A stretch of 64,000 bases of DNA from Diplocloster modestus (lineage in GTDB: Bacteria; Bacillota; Clostridia; Lachnospirales; Lachnospiraceae). The position numbers were made by a program, and so were the translations under genes. Positions 1-7,737 of the stretch are shown in pieces. Each line of letters begins with the position of its first letter. Position 1 is the stretch's first letter. Location of the stretch: positions 125,232 to 189,231 of the forward strand of contig NZ_JAHQCX010000007.1 of NCBI RefSeq assembly GCF_019042245.1. Direction: 5' to 3'. The notes below the pieces were generated by a model, which searched no databases, was not told where the DNA came from, and saw only the letters and a list, made by a program, of their open reading frames with translations.

Positions 1-746
1 TGCATTGGTCTGGTACCCTGCTGGCTCTGGCCGCCCTGCACCGGTCTGGTACCCTGCTGGCCCTGGCTGCCCTGCATTGGTCTGGTACCCTGCTGGCTCT
101 GGCCGCCCTGCACCGGTCTGGTACCCTGCTGGCCCTGGCTGCCCTGCATCGGTCTGTTTCCCTGCTCTCCCTGGCCCTGCATCGGTCTCGTTCCCGGCTG
201 GCCCTGACCCTGTACCGGTCTCGTTCCCGGTTGGCCCTGACCCTGTACCGGTCTCGTTCCCGGCTGGCCCTGACCCTGTACCGGTCTCGTTCCCGGCTGG
301 CCCTGGCCCTGCATCGGTCTGGCACCCTGCTGGCCACCCACAGGCCGCTGGCCCTGTGGTCTCGCATTCTGACCAGGCCTGCCTGCCTGCGGACGGCTTC
401 CCTGACGGTTCAATGATGCCTGCTGGCTGTTCTGCGGATTATATACCTGAATGATATTCGGTTTTTTCTTCGGCATCTCCTGCTGCGGCCGCGCCTCGGA
501 CGCATGGGCCGGTGCCGGCGCTTCCTGGGCAGGCGCTGCCGGACGTTTGCTTTGGCCCTGAGGCCGGGCCGGACTCTGCCCTTTAGCATTTCCTGACAAG
601 CTTTTTCTCACCATATCCACCTGATCATCAGACAGACTGCTGGCATGTGACTTCACTTCTATATTTTTCGACGCAAGGACCGTTAACACGTCCTTGCTCT
701 CTTTGCCTAATTCTTTTGCTAACTCATATACTCTCAATTTCGCCAT
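1..746 (-). CDS. infB: Translation initiation factor IF-2, N-terminal part (runs off the window)
   Basis: IF-2 delivers initiator tRNA to the ribosome. Only about 248 N-terminal residues are inside the window; the GTPase domain lies beyond the left edge. The start is ATG at 746, preceded by GGAGG. The protein opens MAKLRVYELAKELGKESKDV, the conserved IF2_N motif, then an S-L-S-D-D-Q stretch, then a long linker rich in Pro, Gln, Gly and Arg. From about residue 140 the linker becomes a regular 11/12-residue repeat. The start overlaps the end of the upstream ylxQ by 23 nt, as expected for the nusA-infB operon. Identification is firm; only the length is unknown. Confidence 0.95.
   Translation of the reverse strand, partial: MAKLRVYELAKELGKESKDVLTVLASKNIEVKSHASSLSDDQVDMVRKSLSGNAKGQSPARPQGQSKRPAAPAQEAPAPAHASEARPQQEMPKKKPNIIQVYNPQNSQQASLNRQGSRPQAGRPGQNARPQGQRPVGGQQGARPMQGQGQPGTRPVQGQGQPGTRPVQGQGQPGTRPVQGQGQPGTRPMQGQGEQGNRPMQGSQGQQGTRPVQGGQSQQGTRPMQGSQGQQGTRPVQGGQSQQGTRPM
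3..326. repeat. 33/36-nt in-frame tandem repeat in infB linker
   Basis: Reading the minus strand, five 33-nt units (positions 147-311) encode variants of RPVQGQGQPGT. Four 36-nt units (3-146) follow and encode variants of RPMQGGQSQQGT. The array continues past the window edge. Units keep the reading frame, so copy-number change would lengthen or shorten the IF-2 linker without breaking the gene. Confidence 0.9.
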
Positions 747-1086
747 ACTTACTACCTCCAGTTTTTGCCGCGTTAGTATTAACAAGTTCCTTTTCCACTG
801 CCTTCGCAAACCCTGCGTCCAGCAACGCTAACGAGGCCCTCATTTCTTTACCCATTGCATGACCCAGTTCCTCTTTACTACCAAAAAAGTATACCGGCAC
901 TTTATAGTAAGTACACATATTCCGAAACATCTTTTTGGTATTGTCGGATGCCTCGTCTGCTACGATTACCAGACTGGCCTTATTGGATTTTACCGCTTTC
1001 TCCGTGGAAAATTCTCCGCTGGCCGTCTTGCCTGCTTTGGTAGCCAGACCTATGAGGGACAGGACTTTATTCTGTTTCAAGAGCAT
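724..1086 (-). CDS. ylxQ: L7Ae-family RNA-binding protein (YlxQ type)
   Basis: 120 residues with the L7Ae/L30e fold signature: N-terminal KVLSLIGLATKAGK, a central LVIVADEASDNT strand and turn, and YKVPVYFFGSKEELGHAMG near the middle. This is the pattern of bacterial K-turn-binding YlxQ proteins encoded between ylxR and infB. It overlaps ylxR by 20 nt upstream and infB by 23 nt downstream, so translation is probably coupled. Its precise role in the cell is not settled; K-turn RNA binding is known for the family and is inferred here. Confidence 0.85.
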   Translation of the reverse strand: MLLKQNKVLSLIGLATKAGKTASGEFSTEKAVKSNKASLVIVADEASDNTKKMFRNMCTYYKVPVYFFGSKEELGHAMGKEMRASLALLDAGFAKAVEKELVNTNAAKTGGSKYGEIESI

Positions 1087-1345
1087 CCAACTCCTCTCTT
1101 AATCGTTCGTATACTTCTTTCGGGATACTCATCTTCAGGGACCGTTCCAGACCGCGGCTTTTGACCGCTTTCTCAAAACATTCCCGGGAATAACACAGAT
1201 AAGCCCCTCTGCCGTTTTTCTTTCCGGTGGCATCTATCACAATTTCATTCTCTGCGGTTTTTAAGACGCGGATCATTTCCTTTTTGCTCTTCATCTCACC
1301 ACAGCCGGTGCATTTACGTAACGGGATCTTTTTATTCGTACTCAA
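1067..1345 (-). CDS. ylxR: YlxR/RnpM family RNA-binding protein
   Basis: 92 residues beginning with TTG at 1345, with AAGGAAG upstream; no in-frame ATG fits better. It shows the family signature: R-K-C-T-G-C-G near residue 10 and K-K-E-M-I-R-V after it, then GKKNGRGAYLCYSRECFEKA. The family binds RNA, and one member modulates RNase P (RnpM). It sits directly between nusA and ylxQ, the standard Firmicutes order. The call rests on motif and synteny. Confidence 0.88.
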   Translation of the reverse strand: MSTNKKIPLRKCTGCGEMKSKKEMIRVLKTAENEIVIDATGKKNGRGAYLCYSRECFEKAVKSRGLERSLKMSIPKEVYERLREELDALETE

Positions 1346-1366
1346 TCTACCACTTCCTTTGAAGAT

Positions 1367-2545
1367 TTACTGCTGTTCGTAATCTTCTATATATTCCTCT
1401 GTCGCAAAGTCCTCATCCGTATACTCTTCATCTGCATAATCCACATCCGTGTACTGAAGATCTTCCGGATAGTCCTCATAGCCCAGATCTTCCATATAGA
1501 AGTCACCGGCCTCCCGTGCCTGGGTTTCACTCTTGATATCTATTTTAAAGCCGGTCAGTCTGGCGGCCAGTCTCGCATTCTGGCCTTCCTTACCTATGGC
1601 AAGTGATAACTGATAATCCGGAACCACGACCTTGGCCGTCTTTTCATCCGCATCCGCGATGACGGACACTACCTTGGCCGGGCTTAAGGCATTTTCAATC
1701 AGAAGCGCCGGATTCTCGTTCCAATTGATGATATCTATCTTTTCTCCCCGCAGTTCGGAGACGATGGCATTGACTCTGGCGCCGTTCATACCGACACAGG
1801 CTCCCACAGGATCCACGTTGGGATTATTAGACCACACGGCGATCTTGGTTCTGGAACCAGCCTCTCTGGCAATGCTCTTAATCTCGACCGTTCCGTCCCG
1901 GACCTCGGTTACTTCCTCTTCAAACAAACGTTTCACCAGTTCCGGGTGTGTCCTGGAAACGAGAATCTTCGGCCCCTTGGTCGTGTCCTTTACCTCCAGT
2001 ACATACAGCTTGATCCGCTCGGTAGGACGGAACACCTCGCCTTTGACCTGCTCATTCTCGGTCAGCAGCGCGTCCGCCTTGCCCAGATTAATACTGACAT
2101 TCTTCCCAACATAGCGCTGTACAATACCGGTAACCACATCCCTTTCCTTCTCATAGTACTGATTGTACAGGACTTTACGCTCTTCCTCACGGATCTTCTG
2201 CAGAATTACGTTTTTGGCGTTCTGGGTGGCGATCCGGCCGAATTCCTTGGATTTGATCTCCACATTGACGATATCGCCCAGATCATATTTGGAATCCATC
2301 AGCTTGGCGTCGGACAGGCTGATCTCCAGCACCGGGTCCTCCACCTTTTCCACAACGGTCTTCTCAGCAAATACGGCAAATTCCCCGGTCTCATGATTGA
2401 TATTGACTTTCACATTATCCGCTTTTCCAAAATGGTTCTTACAGGCCGTCAGCAGCGAATTCTCTATGGCTTCCATCAGAGTTTCCTTGCTGATATCTTT
2501 CTCCTTTTCCAAAATGTTCAAAGCTTCCATTAATTCCGTATTCAT
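1367..2545 (-). CDS. nusA: Transcription termination/antitermination factor NusA
   Basis: 392 residues. NusA binds RNA polymerase and controls pausing, termination and antitermination. The N-terminal polymerase-binding domain ([20 protein letters not shown]) is followed by an S1 domain around residues 130-200 and two KH domains, with [20 protein letters not shown] and [18 protein letters not shown] as their GxxG loops. The C-terminal tail, about 45 residues, is extremely acidic and Tyr-rich instead of carrying proteobacterial AR repeats. Start ATG is preceded by GGAGG. It follows rimP by 24 nt in one operon. Confidence 0.97.
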   Translation of the reverse strand: MNTELMEALNILEKEKDISKETLMEAIENSLLTACKNHFGKADNVKVNINHETGEFAVFAEKTVVEKVEDPVLEISLSDAKLMDSKYDLGDIVNVEIKSKEFGRIATQNAKNVILQKIREEERKVLYNQYYEKERDVVTGIVQRYVGKNVSINLGKADALLTENEQVKGEVFRPTERIKLYVLEVKDTTKGPKILVSRTHPELVKRLFEEEVTEVRDGTVEIKSIAREAGSRTKIAVWSNNPNVDPVGACVGMNGARVNAIVSELRGEKIDIINWNENPALLIENALSPAKVVSVIADADEKTAKVVVPDYQLSLAIGKEGQNARLAARLTGFKIDIKSETQAREAGDFYMEDLGYEDYPEDLQYTDVDYADEEYTDEDFATEEYIEDYEQQ

Positions 2546-2569
2546 TTTCTCACTTTCCTCCTAATATGA

Positions 2570-3037
2570 TCAAAAATCAAAGGCCAGGCGGATCAATGCA
2601 ATGTCCGCTCTCGCGATTATCATGGTCTGTTCATCATCAAACGCAAGGGTCACACTGTCTTTATCATATTCTTTTAAAATTCCGGTGAACTCTTTGGACC
2701 GGTTGATGGGCCGGTAGGTCCTCACTTCTACTTCTTCCCCAAGGCTTCTTTGGAAGTCTTTTTCTTTCTTCAGCGGACGCCCCAACCCGGGGGAACTGAC
2801 CTCCAGGATGTACGCTTCGTCTATTATGTCTTTCTCATCCAGAAGATCACTTAACTGCCTGCTGACCAGCTCACAGTCATCAACGGTAATTCCGCCTTTT
2901 TTATCAATATAGGCCCGCAGGTACCAGTTACTGCCTTCTTTTACATACTCTACGTCCACCAGCTCGAACTGATGGGCTTCTATAATTGGTATCAGCAGCC
3001 TTTCCGTCTCTTGTTCGTATTGCTCTCTCTTTTTCAT
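2570..3037 (-). CDS. rimP: Ribosome maturation factor RimP
   Basis: 155 residues, normal family length. RimP assists 30S subunit maturation. Visible motifs are ELVDVEYVKEGSNWYLRAYI, DDCELVSRQLSDLLDE and EVSSPGLGRPLK, the last being the hallmark RimP stretch. The C-terminal SH3-like half contains VTLAFDDEQTM. It is first in the rimP-nusA-ylxR-ylxQ-infB operon. A sigma-A promoter and a strong leader hairpin lie upstream. Confidence 0.96.
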   Translation of the reverse strand: MKKREQYEQETERLLIPIIEAHQFELVDVEYVKEGSNWYLRAYIDKKGGITVDDCELVSRQLSDLLDEKDIIDEAYILEVSSPGLGRPLKKEKDFQRSLGEEVEVRTYRPINRSKEFTGILKEYDKDSVTLAFDDEQTMIIARADIALIRLAFDF

Positions 3038-3071
3038 TCCTACACCTTCCTTCTACTTATACCAACAAATA

Positions 3072-3093
3072 AGAGTGGGCATTCACCCACTCT
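3072..3093 (-). promoter_or_regulatory. Leader hairpin before rimP, candidate NusA-dependent attenuator
   Basis: The minus-strand transcript folds AGAGTGGG against CCCACTCT (8 bp, 6-nt loop), followed by the imperfect U tract TATTTGTT. The hairpin lies between the promoter and the rimP start. In Bacillus, NusA limits its own operon by termination ahead of rimP/ylxS. The arrangement here matches that logic, but the function is inferred. Confidence 0.6.
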
Positions 3094-3122
3094 AGTCATT
3101 CTACCTTGTAATTATCTTATTC

Positions 3123-3151
3123 ATTATAGCACCGGGATATACGAAATGCAA
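3123..3151 (-). promoter_or_regulatory. Sigma-A promoter of the rimP-nusA-infB operon
   Basis: On the minus strand TTGCAT (3151-3146) is followed after exactly 17 bp by TATAAT (3128-3123). Transcription would start near 3116, giving a leader of about 80 nt that includes the hairpin at 3072-3093. Confidence 0.75.
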
Positions 3152-3179
3152 GTACTTATTTTCTGGTCTGCCGTGTAAA

Positions 3180-3206
3180 AACCCCCGGCATTCTCAGCCG
3201 GGGGTT
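3180..3206 (-). terminator. Rho-independent terminator of pckA
   Basis: AACCCCCGGC pairs with GCCGGGGGTT (10 bp, 7-nt loop), followed on the minus strand by TTTTACAC. It sits 17 nt after the pckA stop codon. Confidence 0.85.
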
Positions 3207-3222
3207 GGTTATCCTGTTATTC

Positions 3223-4827
3223 TTATAACTGAGGTCCCGCAGAAACCAAAGCTTTTCCTGCTTCATTCCCCTCATATTTCGCAAAGTTCTTCACAAAACG
3301 CTGTGCCAGATCTTTGGCCTTAGCTTCCCATTCGGAAGCATCCGCGTATGTATCGCGGGGATCCAGAATCTTGGGATCTACGCCCGGAAGCTCAGTGGGA
3401 ACTTCAAAATTGAAGTACGGCATCTGCTTGGTCGGCGCTTTTGCGATCGATCCATCGAGAATAGCATCGATGATACCACGCGTGTCACGGATAGAGATAC
3501 GTTTACCTGTACCATTCCATCCTGTATTGACCAGATATGCCTTCGCACCGCTCACCTGCATTTTCTTAACAAGTTCCTCTGCATATTTGGTAGGATGCAG
3601 CTCCAGGAATGCCTGGCCGAAACAAGCGGAGAAGGTAGGTGTAGGCTCTGTGATTCCACGCTCTGTACCGGCAAGTTTTGCTGTAAATCCGGACAGGAAA
3701 TAATACTGTGTCTGTTCCGGAGTCAGGATCGATACGGGAGGGAGTACCCCAAACGCATCTGCCGACAGGAAAATAACATCTTTTGCCGCAGGAGCGGAAG
3801 AAACCGGGCGGACGATTTTCTCAATATGATTCAGAGGATAAGATACACGGGTATTTTCCGTCACGCTCTTGTCGTCGAAATCGATCTTGCCGTCAGCATC
3901 CAGGGTAACATTCTCCAGAAGCGCATCGCGTTTGATCGCATTGTAGATATCCGGCTCGGATTCTTTATCCAGGTTGATTACTTTGGCATAACATCCGCCT
4001 TCGAAGTTGAATACGCCATTGTCATCCCAGCCATGCTCATCATCTCCGATCAGCAGACGCTTCGGATCGGTTGACAGCGTGGTCTTGCCTGTTCCCGAGA
4101 GTCCGAAGAAAATAGCAGTATTTTCACCGTTCATATCTGTGTTGGCAGAACAATGCATGGAAGCAATACCCTTCAGCGGCAGATAGTAGTTCATCATCGA
4201 GAACATACCTTTCTTCATCTCTCCGCCGTACCATGTATTGACAATAACCTGCTCGCGGCTGGTAATGTTGAACATAGCCGCTGTCTCGGAATTCAGGCCC
4301 AACTCTTTATAATTTTCCACTTTTGCTTTGGAAGCATTGTATACAACGAAGTCCGGCTCAAAGTTCTCAAGTTCAGAAGCAGTAGGCTGAATGAACATGT
4401 TCGTAACGAAATGAGCCTGCCATGCTACTTCAACGATGAAACGGATCGCCATACGGGTATCCTTATTGGCACCACAGAATGCGTCCACAACAAACAGTCT
4501 CTTGCCTGAAAGCTCTTCCAGAGCAATGCTCTTCACGGTATCCCATGCTTCCTGGCTGGCCGGATGATTATCGTTCTTATACTCATCAGAAGTCCACCAT
4601 ACCGTGTCTTTTGAATTGTCATCCATGACAATAAACTTATCTTTGGGAGAACGGCCTGTATAGATACCGGTCATAACATTCACCGCGCCGAGTTCACTTA
4701 CCTGTCCCTTTTCATAGCCTTCCAGATCCGGTCTGGTCTCTTCCTCGAACAAAGTATCAAAAGAAGGATTGTACACAATTTCTTTGGTCCCTTTAATGCC
4801 ATACTGGCTCAAATCGATGTTTGCCAT
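3223..4827 (-). CDS. pckA: Phosphoenolpyruvate carboxykinase (ATP)
   Basis: 534 residues, the usual length for the ATP-dependent enzyme. It interconverts oxaloacetate + ATP with PEP + CO2 + ADP; in fermenting gut Clostridia it often runs toward oxaloacetate to fix CO2 (inference). Motifs seen: [14 protein letters not shown] (substrate site), [20 protein letters not shown], the P-loop [14 protein letters not shown] near residue 245, and [20 protein letters not shown] for the metal site. Start ATG has GAGAGG upstream. It is a single-gene unit with its own promoter and terminator. Confidence 0.97.
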   Translation of the reverse strand: MANIDLSQYGIKGTKEIVYNPSFDTLFEEETRPDLEGYEKGQVSELGAVNVMTGIYTGRSPKDKFIVMDDNSKDTVWWTSDEYKNDNHPASQEAWDTVKSIALEELSGKRLFVVDAFCGANKDTRMAIRFIVEVAWQAHFVTNMFIQPTASELENFEPDFVVYNASKAKVENYKELGLNSETAAMFNITSREQVIVNTWYGGEMKKGMFSMMNYYLPLKGIASMHCSANTDMNGENTAIFFGLSGTGKTTLSTDPKRLLIGDDEHGWDDNGVFNFEGGCYAKVINLDKESEPDIYNAIKRDALLENVTLDADGKIDFDDKSVTENTRVSYPLNHIEKIVRPVSSAPAAKDVIFLSADAFGVLPPVSILTPEQTQYYFLSGFTAKLAGTERGITEPTPTFSACFGQAFLELHPTKYAEELVKKMQVSGAKAYLVNTGWNGTGKRISIRDTRGIIDAILDGSIAKAPTKQMPYFNFEVPTELPGVDPKILDPRDTYADASEWEAKAKDLAQRFVKNFAKYEGNEAGKALVSAGPQL

Positions 4828-4922
4828 AAACTTAACCTCTCTTTTCTATATTGTATTGTTTAATAGTAACCCTTTTAACACTTAACCCGCCGGCTGCAAG
4901 TCACAACTTATAACCAAACTCT

Positions 4923-4950
4923 ATTATACAATATTGATCCAAAATGTCTA
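4923..4950 (-). promoter_or_regulatory. Promoter of pckA
   Basis: On the minus strand TAGACA (4950-4945) and TATAAT (4928-4923) are separated by 16 bp, about 95 nt before the pckA start codon. One mismatch to the -35 consensus. Confidence 0.6.
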
Positions 4951-4965
4951 TATAATTTTTTCAAT

Positions 4966-5078
4966 TTTATCGCTATGAGCACTTGGCGGCTGTTTTTTAG
5001 CCGCTTACGTGCGATGCACGAAAAATAGGCAGCGAGGTGTTTTCGAGCGCTACTATTTTTTATCGCTGTGAGCACTCA
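4966..5078. repeat. Structured intergenic repeat, family 1, copy A
   Basis: The core has three hairpins in order: GCGGCT/AGCCGC around a T-run, CGTGC/GCACG, and AAAAATAG/CTATTTTT with an inner AGCG/CGCT. Copies B (43875-43974) and C (14928-15006, inverted) share it. Copy A is flanked by near-identical 18-nt direct repeats (ATCGCTATGAGCACT at the left, ATCGCTGTGAGCACT at the right). It separates the decayed genes at 5.1-5.6 kb from the pckA promoter and may act as a terminator. Confidence 0.8.
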
Positions 5079-5172
5079 GTACCGGTGCTTAGGGACGGCA
5101 AACATTTCGCTGTTATTCCCGCCATACCACATGAAATAGGCCTTTTTATCAAATCCTGCGTATAGTTTAAAC
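5076..5172 (-). pseudogene. Possible C-terminal gene fragment, unidentified
   Basis: The minus strand reads KLYAGFDKKAYFMWYGGNNS and then EMFAVPKHRY before a stop at 5076. The composition looks protein-like rather than random, but there is no start and a stop lies just upstream. No family is recognised. It may be the tail of a gene lost from this decayed stretch. Confidence 0.25.
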
Positions 5173-5211
5173 CTCTAACACCTGATAACAGGAAACTAAG
5201 AAAACGGAAAG

Positions 5212-5603
5212 CTAATCTGTTAAGAACTGACATAAATAATCTAATAACTCCTCTTTATCTAGTGGCTCCACATGACTTAAAATGCAATAAATACAGTCCG
5301 TCTTTTTAATCATATCCTCAAAACAGGAATCCTCTTTTTTCAAACTACTTATATAAGATGGATCAAGAGCCTTTTCCTGTTGTTCTTTTAAAAGTAAATT
5401 CGTTCTTTCGTGGGCAATACTGGCTCCATGTATGTGGTGCATTCCAAATGTATGGTCGAATGCCAATGTGTGATTACGGTAAAATCAGGCTTTGCCAGCC
5501 CTGCCTCTTTTAAGCGGTCATAAAAGTCATCAACATGTCTGGATGAGCCCTCTGAACTTCTTTCCATCTTAATTGGAACGCATGGCAATGTCAAATCACT
5601 CAT
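5212..5603 (-). pseudogene. Metallo-beta-lactamase-fold hydrolase, truncated and frameshifted
   Basis: Two overlapping minus-strand pieces together resemble an MBL-fold hydrolase. The first (from 5603) has SSRHVDDFYDRLKEAGLAKP followed by DFTVITHWH. The second (from about 5466) continues DHTFGMHHIHGASIAHERTN. The frame breaks near 5460, inside the metal-binding motif HxHxDH. Roughly the first 50 residues of such proteins are absent, and there is no clear promoter or ribosome site. It is very unlikely to make an active enzyme. It stands divergent from the BlaI gene at 5712. Confidence 0.75.
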
Positions 5604-5643
5604 TACGTGTCATAATACACATTACTTTACGCCTCCTTTTGCT

Positions 5644-5694
5644 TGACATCTGTCATGCAATATGATACGGTACAAAAAAGAATGACTACTGTCA
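5644..5694 (+). promoter_or_regulatory. Paired operator dyads upstream of the blaI-like gene
   Basis: TGACATCTGTCA (5644-5655) and TGACTACTGTCA (5683-5694) are two near-identical dyads, centres 39 bp apart. Each is followed by TGCAA. A TTGACA -35 box at 5643-5648 overlaps the first dyad. Placement just before a BlaI gene suggests autorepression; this is inferred from position. Confidence 0.55.
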
Positions 5695-5711
5695 TGCAAC
5701 GGAGGGAACAA

Positions 5712-6095
5712 ATGGCAAACGAAATCAATACACTTGGAAAAAGCGAATGGCACATTATGGAAAAGCTTTGGGTGAAAGCTCCCCGCACCTATGTACAGCT
5801 CTGCCATGAATTAAAAGAAAATCCCGGCTGGAGCCGCAGTACCGTCCAGACCATGCTGGAACGCATGACGGACAAAGGAATTCTGCGCTATGAAGTGGTC
5901 GGACGGGCAAAGCAATATTATCCCAACGTTGCGCGGGATGATGTGGCGATCGCGGAGACCCGCTCTTTGCTGGACCGTGCATTTGAAGGCTCCACCAGCC
6001 TGATGATGAGCACCCTGGTTCGTAAAAACCAGCTCACCAAAGAGGAAATCGATGAGCTGTATGCGATATTAGAGCAGGCGGAGGTGGAATCATGA
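5712..6095 (+). CDS. BlaI/MecI family transcriptional repressor
   Basis: 127 residues from ATG 5712, which has GGAGGG 6 nt upstream; an upstream in-frame ATG at 5643 lies in the promoter and was rejected. BlaI proteins are winged-helix repressors that are inactivated by a membrane M56 metalloprotease. Motifs: LGKSEWHIMEKLWVKAPRTY, then SRSTVQTMLERMTDKGILRY (recognition helix and wing), and a C-terminal dimerisation helix ending LTKEEIDELYAILEQAE. The stop overlaps the next gene by 4 nt. The partner protease gene is broken, so the repressor may no longer receive its signal. Confidence 0.88.
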   Translation: MANEINTLGKSEWHIMEKLWVKAPRTYVQLCHELKENPGWSRSTVQTMLERMTDKGILRYEVVGRAKQYYPNVARDDVAIAETRSLLDRAFEGSTSLMMSTLVRKNQLTKEEIDELYAILEQAEVES

Positions 6096-7634
6096 TGGAA
6101 ACCATCATCACCTCATCCGTACTGATTCTGATTATCATCGCGCTTCGGTATCTGCTGCGGGGTCAGATATCCTCACAGCTGCAATATGCTCTGTGGATGC
6201 TGGTGGCCATCCGTCTGCTTCTGCCGTTTCCCTTGTTTGAAAATCCTGTCAGTGTGATGAATATCATACCGGATACGCAGACGTTCGTAACGGCAGCCGC
6301 ACAGCCTGCTGCTGACCGGAGTATTTTTTGCAGTCACCAATACTCGTCTGGGCCGAAACCTGAAGCAGAACAGGCGCCAGATCCAAGTACCCGGATCTCC
6401 TCTGCCGGTTTATATGGCAGATCATCTGCCCTCCCCCTGCCTGTATGGAATCGCAAAGCCTGCCGTCTACCTGACACCGGATAGCCTGGCTGATGAAAGG
6501 CGCACCGCGTTTGTGCTGGCACATGAACTGACCCATTACCGGCACAGGGATTATCTGTGGGCCCTTATCCGCATTTTCTGTCTGTGCATCCACTGGTTCA
6601 ATCCGCTGGTATGGCTTGCCGCCGTATTATCCCGCAGGGACAGCGAGCTAGCCTGCGACGAGGGGACTGTCCGGAAGCTGGGGAATGAAAACCGGGTGGA
6701 GTATGGCAGGATGATCATCGAAATGTCTACCGCCCCCACCAAACCCTCCCAGCTCTTCTGCTGCGCTACCACCATGACCGGCGGAAAGGAAGAAATGACC
6801 GAACGGATCAGGCGCATCGCCAGGCAGCCGAAAACTCTGCTGGCCACGCTGGCTGCCGTTGTGATCGTAACTGTGGCAGCCGTTGCCTTAACTTTCGGAA
6901 GCGCCGCAAACATAAGCGGATCCAAACCGGATGAGGTACAGGATCTGAATACGCAGGAACTGTGGAATGCGCGGACCTCCTATGTAGGCGATAATTCCGC
7001 AGTAGGCAGGCTGCTCGGCCTTCTCCCACTCCCGGAAGGTTTGCATCATGACCACTTTGAACTGCTCACCAGTGGAAATGAACGGGGCGTTACGTGGGTA
7101 CTGAAAGAGGACGGGGACAGTCATACATCCGTAAGTCCCGGACAATTCCAAAAGAATGCGCTGCTGCTTTTTGCTCTGGTAGATAATTTGCAAGACTTTT
7201 ATGCGGCGCTTGATTCTTCCCCTGACAGCGGTCCATTTTGCCATTATACCCGCCAGCAGGCTGAAGAACTTGTCGGCGGCGACCTGCGTGACTATGCCAA
7301 AAGCCCGGAGACGCTTCAGGAGCTTATCCGCTTTACCGCGGACCCCTGGCTGGAAAACAGCTATACCGAAGGTATTCCGCGGCCTGATTTTGACAACCTG
7401 CTATGGATGACACCAGCTGATGAGAAAGGTTACTGTGCCGTCTGCTATCAGGATGTCAGCCGGGAACAGATGGAAGCCTACCTCCAGACACTGGCGGCTG
7501 ACGGCTGGCAGACAATCCGGGATTTTTATGAGGATACCACGGTCGGTGGTCTATATGAAAAAGGCAGCCACATGATCAGTATCCAGTTCGCCGGTCAGCA
7601 GGTGGTCTTATACTTCTCTTTAGCGGGAACTTAA
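6092..7634 (+). pseudogene. M56 (BlaR1-like) membrane metalloprotease, frameshifted
   Basis: The first frame (from 6092) encodes two membrane helices and reads well to about residue 70 (NPVSVMNIIPDTQTFVTAAA), then becomes unrelated sequence. From about 6306 a second frame carries the expected continuation (LLTGVFFAVTNTRLGRNLKQ, PGSPLPVYMADHLPSPCLYG). It includes the zinc motif HELTH, CIHWFNPLVW and a fourth helix before a 240-residue sensor domain. A stop at 6288 precedes the second frame, so the two halves are not one protein. Some residues between the halves also seem deleted. The second half alone would lack the first helices. Confidence 0.8.
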
Positions 7635-7668
7635 ACCCTAGTATTACCATATTCGTGCAACAAAAGAA

Positions 7669-7734
7669 AATACCCCGGAGTCAGGCGCCGGCGGCCAGGT
7701 ATTCATTCCGCCAGCTTCAGACTTCGGGGGTATT
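7669..7734 (-). terminator. Terminator of the sugar-isomerase operon
   Basis: AATACCCCGGAGTC pairs with GACTTCGGGGGTATT (one bulge) across a GC-rich 37-nt loop. The minus strand continues TATTTTCTTTTG. It follows the isomerase stop at once and could also stop plus-strand transcripts from the M56 gene. Confidence 0.7.
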
Positions 7735-7737
7735 TAT

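Noticed and set aside
1-326. CRISPR-like array at the left edge
   Set aside because: Units are contiguous, in frame and encode the IF-2 linker; there are no spacers.
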